NCBI GenBank assembly: GCA_035628035.1
Contig: DASPKS010000213.1
Coordinates: 1-14,972, forward strand
Source of the DNA: DASPKS01 sp035628035
GTDB lineage: Bacteria; Bacteroidota; Rhodothermia; Rhodothermales; Rubricoccaceae
DNA: 14,972 nucleotides
Reading direction: 5' to 3'
The notes beneath the pieces were generated by a model, which was not told where the DNA came from, ran no database searches, and saw nothing but the letters and a program-made list of their open reading frames with translations. The first letter of the stretch is position 1, and every line of letters begins with the position of its first letter. Below, piece after piece: positions 5,714-13,823 of this stretch. The position numbers and the translations under genes were made by a program.

Positions 5714-8206
5714 ATGGACCCCGCGCGGTGGGAGCGGCTCAAGGCCCTCCTTGACGAAGCCCTCAGCCACCCTGTGGAGGCGCGCCCCGCCTTCCTCGAG
5801 GAGGCGGCCTCCGAAGACCCCGCTCTCGCCGAGGAGGTCCGCGCCCTCGCCGCTGCGCACGACGCGGCGGATGCCTCGGATGCCCTCACCGCGGCCCTCC
5901 CGGCCGAGGCGCCGCCGGACCACACCGGCCGGCGCATAGGGCCGTGGCGGATCGAGGGGCTCCTCGGGCACGGCGGGATGGGCGCCGTCTACCGCGCCGC
6001 CCGCGCCGACGGGCAATTCGAGCAGGCGGCCGCCCTCAAGCTCGTCCGCGGGGGGCCTGAGCTGGCCCCCAGGTTTCGAGTGGAACGACAGCTCCTCGCG
6101 CGGCTGGAGCACCCCGGCATCGCCCGCCTCCTCGACGGGGGGACCGACGACGAAGGCCGGCCCTACTTCGCGATGGAGCTCGTCGACGGCGTCCCGCTCA
6201 CGGCGTACGCCGAGGCGCACGCGCTCTCGGTAGAAGACCGCCTCCGGCTGTTCGTCGGCGTGTGCGAGGCCGTCGCGTACGCCCACCGCCACCTCGTCGT
6301 CCACCGCGACCTCAAGCCGAGCAACGTGCTGGTGACCCCGGAGGGGCGGGTAAAGCTGCTCGACTTCGGGATCGCCCGCCTCCTCGACGCCCCCGAAACC
6401 GAGGGACTGACGCAGACGCTCACCGCCCCGATGACGCCGGAGTACGCGGCGCCGGAGCAGGTGCGGGGGGGGCCCGTCACGACGGCCACCGACGTGTACG
6501 CCCTCGGCGTCCTCCTCTTCGAGCTCCTCACCGGCCAGCGCCCGTACCACTTCCGCACGCGCACGCCGTCGGAGATCGAGCGCGTGGTGTGCGAGACCGA
6601 GCCCGACCGTCCCAGCGCGGTCGTTGCGCGAACACCCGAGACCGCGGGGCACCTCCCCCCACAGCGGCTACGCGGGGACCTCGACACGATCTGCCTGAAG
6701 GCCTTGGCGAAAGAGCCCGAGCGGCGGTACGCGAGTGCGGAAGCACTGGCCGATGATGTGGGCCGGTACCTCGACGGGGAGCCCGTCGAGGCCCGCCCGG
6801 CGACGGCGGCCTACCGCGCGCGGAAGTTCGTCGGGCGCCACCGCGTGGGGGTAACCGCTGCCGCCTTCGCCGTGTTCGCCCTCGTGGTTGGCCTCACTGC
6901 CGCGCTCTGGCAGGGCCGCCTCGCCGCCCGCGAGCGCGACCGGGCGCGGAGCGAGGCCGCGAAGGCCGAGCAGGTGGCGGCCTTTCTCCAGGACCTCTTC
7001 GCCGCCGCCGACGCTTCCGAGGGCGGGCGCGAGGTCCGCGTGGCCGACGTGCTCGGCGAGGCCGGCGCACGGCTGGCCGCCCTCGAAGGCCAGCCCGACG
7101 TGGAGGCCGCCGCGCGGACGGCGCTCGGCCGGGTGTACCAGAGCCTCGGGCTCTACGGCGAGGCCGGCCCCCACCTTGAGCGCGCGCTCGCCCTTCGCCG
7201 CCGCCTTCACGGCGACCGCTCGCCGGAAGCTGCAGGGGCGCGCACTGCGCTCGCCTCGCTCCATTACCACGCGGGCGCGATGGACGACGCCGAGCCGCTC
7301 TACCGCCGCGCCACGGCCGACCTGCGCGCGGCGCCCCCGGACTCCTCCGCACGAGCCGCGCTCGCCGCCGCGCTCAACGGGCTCGCCACCCTCCTCCAGG
7401 ACACCGGCCGCGACGCCGAGGCGGGGCCGCTCTTCCGCGAAGCGCTCGCGCTCCGCCGCGCGCTCGACCCCGCCTCGCGCGAGACCGCCGAGACGCTGAA
7501 CAACCTCGCCGTTTTCCTCGGCAGCCAGGGGCGCTTCGCCGAGGCCGTCCCGCTCCACCGCGAGGTGCTCGCCCTTACGCGGCGGTTCCACGGCGCACGG
7601 GCCCACGCCGAGACCGCCCACGCCCTGCACAACTACGGCAGCGCGCTCGAAGAGACCGGTCGTCGCGCCGAGGCCGAGCCGCTCTACCGCGAGGCCCTCG
7701 CGATGCGCCGCGCGCTCTACGGCGAGGCCCACCCGGCGGTCGCCGTTGCGCAGACGACGCTCGCCAACCTCCACTGGCTCGAAGGCCGCTACGCCGCGGC
7801 CGCGACCCTCGCCGACTCCGCGCTCACGACGGCCCGCACCACCCTTCCCCCCGACCACCCGCTCGTGGCCTACGCGCAGGTGGTGCTGGGGCAGGCGCTG
7901 TGCGACGGCGGGCGCCCGCGCGAGGGCGAGCCCCACCTCCGCGCTGCCCGCGCCGCGCGCGAAGCGGCCCTCACCGCGCGCCACTGGCTCGTCGCCAACA
8001 CGACGTCGGTGCTGGGGGGGTGCCTGCTGGCCCAGCGCCGCTACGGCGAGGCCGAGCCGCTCCTTCGTACGGGCTACGCCCGCCTCCTCGACGACCGCGG
8101 CCCCGCCCACGCGAAGACCCGCGACGCCGCCCGCCGCCTCGCCGCGCTCCTCGTCGCCACCGGCCGCGAGCGCGAGGCCGCTACCCTCCGCGTCGCAGCT
8201 CGCTGA
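5714..8206 (+). CDS. Ser/Thr protein kinase with TM segment and C-terminal TPR domain, sigma-paired
   Basis: The protein has 830 residues. The ATG at 5714, 2 bases after the sigma stop, is preferred over an in-frame ATG at 5678 inside the sigma gene, because family members begin with a M-(D/T)-P..W..L..L...AL motif. Residues 1-65 form the acidic helical leader. The kinase spans residues about 77-345 and is complete: glycine loop G85-H-G-G-M-G90, ATP lysine K109, catalytic loop H197-R-D199-L-K-P-S-N204, D217-F-G219, and APE at 246-248. The HRD arginine makes it an RD kinase, usually switched on by activation-loop phosphorylation. A TM helix is at about 378-400. Residues about 430-820 are about eight kinesin-light-chain-type TPRs (repeated EAEPLYR.AL.LRR), predicted outside the cytoplasm as a sensor or protein-binding domain. 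It is almost certainly co-transcribed with the sigma factor, its likely target. It is closely related to the kinase at the left edge. Confidence 0.96.
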   Translation: MDPARWERLKALLDEALSHPVEARPAFLEEAASEDPALAEEVRALAAAHDAADASDALTAALPAEAPPDHTGRRIGPWRIEGLLGHGGMGAVYRAARADGQFEQAAALKLVRGGPELAPRFRVERQLLARLEHPGIARLLDGGTDDEGRPYFAMELVDGVPLTAYAEAHALSVEDRLRLFVGVCEAVAYAHRHLVVHRDLKPSNVLVTPEGRVKLLDFGIARLLDAPETEGLTQTLTAPMTPEYAAPEQVRGGPVTTATDVYALGVLLFELLTGQRPYHFRTRTPSEIERVVCETEPDRPSAVVARTPETAGHLPPQRLRGDLDTICLKALAKEPERRYASAEALADDVGRYLDGEPVEARPATAAYRARKFVGRHRVGVTAAAFAVFALVVGLTAALWQGRLAARERDRARSEAAKAEQVAAFLQDLFAAADASEGGREVRVADVLGEAGARLAALEGQPDVEAAARTALGRVYQSLGLYGEAGPHLERALALRRRLHGDRSPEAAGARTALASLHYHAGAMDDAEPLYRRATADLRAAPPDSSARAALAAALNGLATLLQDTGRDAEAGPLFREALALRRALDPASRETAETLNNLAVFLGSQGRFAEAVPLHREVLALTRRFHGARAHAETAHALHNYGSALEETGRRAEAEPLYREALAMRRALYGEAHPAVAVAQTTLANLHWLEGRYAAAATLADSALTTARTTLPPDHPLVAYAQVVLGQALCDGGRPREGEPHLRAARAAREAALTARHWLVANTTSVLGGCLLAQRRYGEAEPLLRTGYARLLDDRGPAHAKTRDAARRLAALLVATGREREAATLRVAAR
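6474..6535 (+). repeat. 62-base perfect repeat shared by the two kinase genes, copy B
   Basis: This is the second copy of the run at 134-195, within the complete kinase gene. The bases just before it (6463-6473) hold five differences in eleven from the other copy, including an 8-G run at 6465-6472, so identity is patchy rather than uniform. That pattern suits gene conversion of short tracts or selection on the protein. Confidence 0.85.
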
Positions 8207-8258
8207 GGAGAGGGGAGGGCACTTCCTCAATTCAGGGGAGTAGGACTCCCCGCTCCTC
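8205..8258 (+). other. Long inverted repeat with a competing inner hairpin after the kinase gene
   Basis: The arm at 8205-8217 (GAGGAGAGGGGAG, beginning inside the kinase stop codon) pairs with 8246-8258 (CTCCCCGCTCCTC) at 12 of 13 positions. A second perfect 7-bp hairpin, GGGGAGT/ACTCCCC with an AGG loop at 8235-8251, uses part of the same right arm, so the two folds exclude each other. Only a weak TCTT follows, so this is at best an imperfect terminator. It lies in the 77-base gap before the dehydrogenase lipoprotein gene. Part of the pairing may arise merely from purine-rich and pyrimidine-rich tracts. Confidence 0.4.
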
Positions 8259-8283
8259 TTCGCCGCCTTTCCCCATTCTCCTT

Positions 8284-9747
8284 ATGCCCAAGCGGTACGT
8301 GCTCTCGCGGCTCATCGTCTCCGCCGCGCTCACGCTTAGCCTCACCGCGTGCTACGGCATGCGCCCCTCCTCCGGCGGGGGGCAGACCCGCTTCGAGGGG
8401 CAGCGCGTCGTCCGCGCCGAGGACGTCGCCCTCCCGGATGGGTACCGCGCCGAGGTCGTCGCGACGGGGCTCACGTTCCCCACCGGCGTCGCCTTCGACG
8501 CGCAGGGTCGGCCGGTCGTCACGGAGTCGGGGTACTCGTACGGCGAGGTGTTCCTGACGCCGCGCCTCCTCCGCATCGAGCCGAACGGGCAGACGACGGT
8601 GATCGCCGAGGGCGGTCGGAACGGGCCCTGGAACGGGGTGGCCTTCCACGACGGCGCCTTCTTCGTTGCGGAGGGCGGCCAGCTCGAAGGCGGAAGAATC
8701 CTCCGCATCGCGCCGGACGGCCGCATCACGGCGCTCGTGGAGGGGCTCCCGAGCCTGGGCGACCACCACACGAACGGGCCGGCCTTCGGGCCCGACGGGT
8801 GGCTCTACTTCGGGCAGGGCACGGCAACCAACTCCGGCGTCGTGGGCGAGGACAACGCGCAGTTCGGGTGGCTCGCGCGCCACCCCGACTTCCACGACGT
8901 CCCCTGCGAAGACCTCACGCTGACGGGGCAGACATTCACGACCCCCAACCCGCTCACGCCGGAGGAGGACGACCGCGCCACGACCGGCGCCTACGCTGCC
9001 TTCGGCACCGACGCCGGGCGCACCGTCGAGGGGGCCGTGCCGTGCACCGGCGCCATCCTCCGCGTCCGCCCCGACGGCCGCTCGATGGAGTGGGTGGCGT
9101 GGGGGTTCCGCAACCCCTTCGGGCTCGCCTTCGCGCCGGACGGCCGCCTCTTCGTCACCGAGAATGGGTACGACGACCGCGGCAGCCGGCCCGTGTGGGG
9201 CACCGGCGACTACCTCTGGGCCATCGAGCCCGGCACGTGGTATGGCTGGCCCGACTTCGCCGGCGGCGTTGCCTTCAACGGCGAGCGGTTCGAGTCGCCC
9301 GGCGAGGGCGCGCCGCCGACACCGCTCCTCGCGTCGCCCCCGGGCGCACCGCCCCGCCCCGTCGCCCAGTTCGGCGTCCACTCCTCCTCCAACGGGCTCG
9401 ACTTCTCGCGGAGCGCCGCGTTCGGGTACGAGGGGCAGGCGTTCGTCGCGCAGTTCGGCGACCTCGCGCCGGGCGTGGGGAAGGTGCTCCACCCCGTCGG
9501 CTTCCAGGTCGTCCGCGTGGACGTGGCGACGGGCGACGTGCAGCCGTTCGCCGTCAACCGCGAGGGGCGTGGGCCGGCGACGAGCGTGGGCGGGGCCGGG
9601 CTGGAGCGGCCCGTCGCCGCGCGCTTCAGCCCCGACGGCCGCGCGCTCTACGTCGTCGACTTCGGCGTGATGACGACGACGGAGCGTGGACCTGTGCCGC
9701 GACCGGGGACCGGGGTGCTCTGGCGCATCACGAGGACCCCGTCATGA
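8284..9747 (+). CDS. PQQ-dependent glucose/sorbosone dehydrogenase-like lipoprotein
   Basis: The protein has 487 residues. The ATG at 8284 opens a lipoprotein signal peptide with lipobox L20-T-A-C23, so the mature protein is lipid-anchored outside the inner membrane. The body is a six-bladed beta-propeller: blades show G-V-AFDAQGRPVVTESG, NGVAFHDGAFFVAEGG, G-PAFGPDGWLYFGQG and GLAFAPDGRLFVTENG. R276-N277 in FRNPFGLAFAPDG matches the PQQ-contacting Arg-Asn pair of soluble glucose dehydrogenase (GdhB). H161 or H162 in the DHHTNG segment is placed like its catalytic His. The family oxidises aldoses or related sugars with PQQ; the substrate here cannot be read from sequence, and some propellers of this fold are not enzymes. 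The long open frame upstream of 8284 is a shadow of the kinase gene. It overlaps the cytochrome c gene by ATGA, which supports electron transfer to that partner. Confidence 0.87.
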   Translation: MPKRYVLSRLIVSAALTLSLTACYGMRPSSGGGQTRFEGQRVVRAEDVALPDGYRAEVVATGLTFPTGVAFDAQGRPVVTESGYSYGEVFLTPRLLRIEPNGQTTVIAEGGRNGPWNGVAFHDGAFFVAEGGQLEGGRILRIAPDGRITALVEGLPSLGDHHTNGPAFGPDGWLYFGQGTATNSGVVGEDNAQFGWLARHPDFHDVPCEDLTLTGQTFTTPNPLTPEEDDRATTGAYAAFGTDAGRTVEGAVPCTGAILRVRPDGRSMEWVAWGFRNPFGLAFAPDGRLFVTENGYDDRGSRPVWGTGDYLWAIEPGTWYGWPDFAGGVAFNGERFESPGEGAPPTPLLASPPGAPPRPVAQFGVHSSSNGLDFSRSAAFGYEGQAFVAQFGDLAPGVGKVLHPVGFQVVRVDVATGDVQPFAVNREGRGPATSVGGAGLERPVAARFSPDGRALYVVDFGVMTTTERGPVPRPGTGVLWRITRTPS

Positions 9748-10091
9748 ACCGCTTTCTTTTCCTCACGGGCCTTCTTGCCTCCGCCCTCATCGCGGGCGGG
9801 TGCGGCCCGCACACGAACGAGCTCGTCCGCGAGCCCCGCGTGCGCTCGGCCGAGGAGCAACACGGCGAAGCGGTGTATATGCGGTTCTGCAACGGGTGCC
9901 ACCCCGCCGGGCTCGGCGGGCTCGGGCCCGGCATCATCAACAAGCCGCTGCCGGGCTTCGCGATGAAGTTCCAGGTGCGGAACGGGCTCGGCGCGATGCC
10001 GTCGTTCCCCGAGCGCGTGATCCCCGACGAGGACCTCGACGCCCTTATTGCCTACATCCGCGCGATGCAGCGGGACCGGGAGGGCGCGTGA
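9744..10091 (+). CDS. Small c-type cytochrome lipoprotein
   Basis: The protein has 115 residues. The ATG at 9744 overlaps the TGA of the dehydrogenase gene (ATGA), so translation is probably coupled. The signal peptide ends in lipobox I16-A-G-G-C20, anchoring it on the periplasmic side of a membrane. One haem site, C49-N-G-C52-H53, is preceded by a helix (G-E-A-V-Y-M-R-F). M85 in GAMPSFPE is the likely distal haem ligand, and the C-terminal helix is LDALIAYIRAMQR, so it is a class I single-haem cytochrome. It presumably accepts electrons from the dehydrogenase and passes them to the respiratory chain. It ends 24 bases before the convergent end of the large cargo gene. Confidence 0.95.
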   Translation: MNRFLFLTGLLASALIAGGCGPHTNELVREPRVRSAEEQHGEAVYMRFCNGCHPAGLGGLGPGIINKPLPGFAMKFQVRNGLGAMPSFPERVIPDEDLDALIAYIRAMQRDREGA

Positions 10092-10115
10092 GCCGCCCCC
10101 GGCCCCGCGGAAGTG

Positions 10116-13100
10116 CTACCGGATGAGGGTGACCTTCCGGGTGCCGGCGAACCTTCCGGCCGTGAGGTGGACCACGTACACCCCGCTCGCGAGGCCCCCC
10201 GCCGAGAGCACGGCCTCGTAGCGGCCGGCGTCGGTTTCTCCGTCTACCAGCCGGGCGACTTCGCGCCCCAGCAGGTCGTACACTGAGAGCCGGACCTCCC
10301 CCGCCTCCGCCACGTCGTAGGGCACCGTCATCGCGCCCACCGCCGGGTTCGGGTACGGCGCCCCGAGCGCGAACGCTTCCGGGAGCCCCCCGGGACCGCC
10401 GCCGTCGGTGAACGCGGAGGGGTCGCCGCCGAGCGAGAACTCCCCGAAGTGCGCGAGGCCCTCGGCGCAGAGGTACTCCCCGCTCCCGTGCGGGGCACGC
10501 GTGGTCGCCAGCGGCATCCACAGCCCGCCGGTCGAATCATTGCGTTGGACGAGGACGACCTCGCCGAGCCTCTCGGGGACGACCACCTCGGCGGGGTCGA
10601 GGCAGAGGCCGTACCGGAGGGCGCTCCCTTCGTGGCCGCCGTCGGGGGTGAGCCCGACGTCGGCGAGGTACCAGTACCTGGCGGCGATGGCGGAGGGCTC
10701 GACCTGTGAGCCGGAGTGCGACGTGGCCGAGGCGTCGGCGTAGACGCTCGTGTCGGGGCGCGACTCGTACCGCGTCACGAACAGCGTGCCCTCCTCGCCG
10801 CCGTGTAAGGCAGCGCCTCCGGCGGGCTCGGTGACGGTGACGGCGACGCCGTGCCCGTCGAGCACGAGGCCCGTCTGGTCCGTCCCGATCTCGGCGCGCG
10901 CCGTTTGCTCGGCCCCGACGACGGGGAGGCACCGGCTGAACTCGCTCGTGACGTGGGACTCCAGCCCCGTCGCCGTCAGCGTGACCACTTGGTCCCCCTC
11001 CGGGAGCGCGGGCATGGTGAACGCGAACGCGGCGTTCCCGAAGCTCGTCGTCACCTCGGACGCGCCGAGGTAGTGCTCGCCTTCGCCGTAGCGCCACGCC
11101 CCCCGCGTGGCGGTCCGGCTGCACTGCGGGCTCGAGAACGCCTCGACGCGGTACACCTGCTCGCCGAAAGCCGGCATGAGCAGCAGGCCCTCAACGCGGA
11201 CATTGGTCCCCTCGCGTGCGACCGCGCGGAGCTCGGGGTAGTTGAGGAGGTCGTTGGGGCCGCTGTCGGTGTCGCCCCCGTCGTTCCGCGTCACGCGGTC
11301 GTAGTTGAGGTCGATCCCGATCCTGTTCCCGTAGGTCCGGTTCTGCGTGATCTCCGCTCTTGGGGGGGAGACGGGATCGCGCTGCAAGACGACCCCGCCG
11401 AGGGGATTCGCCGTGATCTCGTTCCCCGTGACGACGTGGCCGCTCCCTTCGAAGACGAGGACTCCGATCGCAGTGAGCGATCGGACCGCGTTCCCCTCCA
11501 CGCGGTGGTTCGCCCCGTGGAGCTCAATCGCCGCGTTGAGGGACCCTTCAGGGGATGGCTCTCCTGCGTTCCCCTCCACGCGGTTGCGGAGGATCCGGTG
11601 GTCGTGGCCTTCGACGCTCACGCCGTCGTGGCCTGCCTTGACGAAGTTGTCAGCCACCGTCACCCTGGCCTCCTCCAGCGTGGTCACCTGGACCCCTACC
11701 TGCCGCCCGTACGGCGACTGCGGGTTACCGGCGGCGTCCACCCCGATGTAGTTCCCCGCGACCGTGTTGTCCATCCCGGCCGGGACAGAGAGGGTAGGGT
11801 GCGCCCCGATTCGGACCTCGATCATATGACCTGCGATGAGGTTGCACGGCCCCGTGCACGCCTCCGGCGAACCGGTGCCGCTCTCGAGGCCCACGACGGT
11901 CGCGTTCGCGCCTACGACCTGCACGCCGACTACAGGGTGGTCACCGATAAGCGTACCGGAGCGGACGATGACTTGCCCGCCGGCGCCCACGCCGATCCGG
12001 TTCCCCTCCAGCCGGTTCCCCTCGGCGCCCTCGAAGAGGAGGACCTCGGCACCGGCGTCATAGGTTACGTCGCTGTCGAACACGAAGTTGCCCGCGAGGA
12101 CGTTGCCCGCGATAAGGTTGAAGTCGGAGTAGACTCGGACCCCGGCCCCCTGGACGGCGGCTTGTGCGTTCCAAGTCCCGTTCCCGCGCGCCTGCGTGCC
12201 GGCGGCGTCGGTCCCGATTCGGTTCCCCGCGATGGTGCACCCGTTGGCCCCAGCTTGGAGCACGACGCCCGAGCCCCGGAACCCGTTAATCACGAGCCCC
12301 CGCACGACGGAGCCCCCGCCGCCCGGCCCGATCTCGATGCCAGGAACGAACAGCTCGTCGGGTACCAGCCCCGGCCCCGAGAGCTCGACCCACCCGCCCG
12401 GCTGCGTCGAGCCGTCAATGGTGATCGGCGCGGTGAAGGCGGGGAGCGGCGTCTCGCCGATGGTGATCCGGGGGATGCCGCCGCCGGGGATGTCGAACGT
12501 GATGGTGCCGCCGCCGCGGCCGTTGGCTTCCATGATCGCCGCGCGGAGCGAGCACTGCTCCCCGGCCTGCGTGACGTCGGCGTCGCACCGGCCGTTGCCG
12601 GGGTCGTAGTCGGCTCCGTCGCCGGTCTCGTTCACGATGATGTCCTCGGCGGGCGCCGCGAGCACGGCCCGGAACGCTACCTCGCGGGTCGGATTGGCGA
12701 GGTCGCGCGCCCACCCCGCAACGACCTGCCCGTCGGCCGAGACCCACGCGATGACGAGCCGCCACCCGTCGGGGACGGGGTGCTGGGGGAGCCCCTCCCC
12801 GAGCGCGTCGTAGAGCCGGCGCATCCCCCGCTCCGCCGTCCAGAGGAACGCCTCGAACCCCGCCGACGGGGACCCGGCCGATTCGCTCCAGCCCGCCACG
12901 AGGCGGCCGTCGGCCGAGACGCTGTGGGCCTCGCTCAAAAAGAGCCCGCCGGGGAGGTCGCCGAGCGCCACCATCCCCGTGGCCTGCGTCCACCGGAACG
13001 CCTCGTTCAGCGACCCCGACGCCGCGCTGGCGCTCCACCCCACGACCACGCCCCCGTCGGGGGACACCGCGGAGGCGACGCTGAAGTCGTCGCCGCCGGG

Positions 13101-13757
13101 GAGGTCGCCGAGGCCCATCAGCACACCGCCCGCCTTCCGGTACGCCTCCAGCCCCTGGCCGGGGGTTACGACCGCGCTGCCCACGAGCACCTGGCCGTCG
13201 CCGGAAAGGTCGGTGGCGGTCAGCGGGGCCACGGGGCCGTCCCCCAGGTCCACGACCACCCCGCCTTCCCACCGGAAGCCTCGGGCTTCGAGCCCTTCGT
13301 CTTCGTCCTCACAGCTCCCTACGACGACAGCGCCGTTGGCGGAGAGGTTATGGGCGATGCAGCGGCCGTTTTCGTAACCGGCGAGCACCGGGAGCAGCAC
13401 GATCCCGGTAGCCTGCGTCCACCGGAACGCACGATCCCGCCGGTCCCCTCCCTCCGCCCGGTAGCAGTACCCCGCGACGACCTCGCCGTCGGCGGAGACG
13501 TAGCCCCCCTGGCAATACAGGAACCCTGCGGGGACGCCGAGCGGCACCGTGCCGGTAGGCTGCGTCCACCGAAACACCTCGGGCTGGCCGTCCTGCCGTG
13601 AGCAGATGCCCGTGATCACGTCGCCGCTGGCGGAAACGTCATGGGCGAAGCAATCGACGAAACCGGAGGGGATGGGAAGGAACTCGAACGTCCCCTGCGT
13701 GCGGGCCACCGGCGCGGCGAGGACGAGCAGGAGGCAGAGGGCGGTAGCGCTACGCAT
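10116..13757 (-). CDS. Giant secreted protein: HAF repeats, CSLREA motif, beta-helix, T9SS type A tail
   Basis: The protein has 1213 residues. The ATG at 13757 starts a signal peptide (MRSATALCLLLVLAAPVA); the longer open frame upstream overlaps the next gene and is rejected. Residues about 25-375 carry seven HAF-type repeats (consensus VSADG.VVAGW....FRWT..TG...LG), a putative seven-bladed propeller. C402-S-L-R-A-A-I-M-E-A-N is the CSLREA-type motif that usually precedes a right-handed parallel beta-helix. Residues about 425-830 are such a helix, with many short strands of type 'N.i.GN.IG.d..G' and 'vvVEGN.V'. Residues about 835-960 match the immunoglobulin-like domain often following it (E.FSSPQCS, YLGASEVTT, TSEFSRC). 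A further beta domain follows, and residues about 1128-1213 are the T9SS sorting domain (LPEAFALGAPYPNPAVG, VYDLLGREVARL, GVYVVHLTAG, ending VTLIR). It is probably a surface-exposed or released adhesin- or polysaccharide-binding-like protein; enzymatic activity is not shown. Confidence 0.92.
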   Translation of the reverse strand: MRSATALCLLLVLAAPVARTQGTFEFLPIPSGFVDCFAHDVSASGDVITGICSRQDGQPEVFRWTQPTGTVPLGVPAGFLYCQGGYVSADGEVVAGYCYRAEGGDRRDRAFRWTQATGIVLLPVLAGYENGRCIAHNLSANGAVVVGSCEDEDEGLEARGFRWEGGVVVDLGDGPVAPLTATDLSGDGQVLVGSAVVTPGQGLEAYRKAGGVLMGLGDLPGGDDFSVASAVSPDGGVVVGWSASAASGSLNEAFRWTQATGMVALGDLPGGLFLSEAHSVSADGRLVAGWSESAGSPSAGFEAFLWTAERGMRRLYDALGEGLPQHPVPDGWRLVIAWVSADGQVVAGWARDLANPTREVAFRAVLAAPAEDIIVNETGDGADYDPGNGRCDADVTQAGEQCSLRAAIMEANGRGGGTITFDIPGGGIPRITIGETPLPAFTAPITIDGSTQPGGWVELSGPGLVPDELFVPGIEIGPGGGGSVVRGLVINGFRGSGVVLQAGANGCTIAGNRIGTDAAGTQARGNGTWNAQAAVQGAGVRVYSDFNLIAGNVLAGNFVFDSDVTYDAGAEVLLFEGAEGNRLEGNRIGVGAGGQVIVRSGTLIGDHPVVGVQVVGANATVVGLESGTGSPEACTGPCNLIAGHMIEVRIGAHPTLSVPAGMDNTVAGNYIGVDAAGNPQSPYGRQVGVQVTTLEEARVTVADNFVKAGHDGVSVEGHDHRILRNRVEGNAGEPSPEGSLNAAIELHGANHRVEGNAVRSLTAIGVLVFEGSGHVVTGNEITANPLGGVVLQRDPVSPPRAEITQNRTYGNRIGIDLNYDRVTRNDGGDTDSGPNDLLNYPELRAVAREGTNVRVEGLLLMPAFGEQVYRVEAFSSPQCSRTATRGAWRYGEGEHYLGASEVTTSFGNAAFAFTMPALPEGDQVVTLTATGLESHVTSEFSRCLPVVGAEQTARAEIGTDQTGLVLDGHGVAVTVTEPAGGAALHGGEEGTLFVTRYESRPDTSVYADASATSHSGSQVEPSAIAARYWYLADVGLTPDGGHEGSALRYGLCLDPAEVVVPERLGEVVLVQRNDSTGGLWMPLATTRAPHGSGEYLCAEGLAHFGEFSLGGDPSAFTDGGGPGGLPEAFALGAPYPNPAVGAMTVPYDVAEAGEVRLSVYDLLGREVARLVDGETDAGRYEAVLSAGGLASGVYVVHLTAGRFAGTRKVTLIR

Positions 13758-13794
13758 GGCGGGGTCTGAGGGCGTGGCTCCGAGGAGGACGGCA

Positions 13795-13811
13795 GGGACC
13801 AGGCCGGTCCC
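13795..13811 (-). other. Short hairpin in the 5' leader of the large T9SS cargo gene
   Basis: GGGACC (13795-13800) and GGTCCC (13806-13811) form a perfect 6-bp stem around AGGCC. It lies between the shared upstream element at 13824-13861 and the start codon at 13757. No T tract follows. It could affect mRNA stability or translation, or be chance in GC-rich DNA. Confidence 0.35.
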
Positions 13812-13823
13812 GATCAAGGAGGA

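Noticed and set aside
7900..8283. N-terminal extension of the dehydrogenase gene
   Set aside because: It overlaps the kinase TPR region in another frame and is Arg/Pro-rich; the ATG at 8284 begins a lipoprotein signal.
12964..13575. Short DNA repeats around TGCGTCCACCG that looked like a repeat array
   Set aside because: They are in-frame copies coding for the FRWTQ.TG part of HAF repeats, with irregular spacing and no spacer structure, so not CRISPR or a mobile element.
10851..13601. A 916-codon open frame on the plus strand opposite the large T9SS cargo gene
   Set aside because: It is antisense to a gene with a clear signal peptide, repeats and sorting tail. Its translation is Arg/Asp/Val/Pro-rich without domains, as expected for the complement of GC-biased codons.
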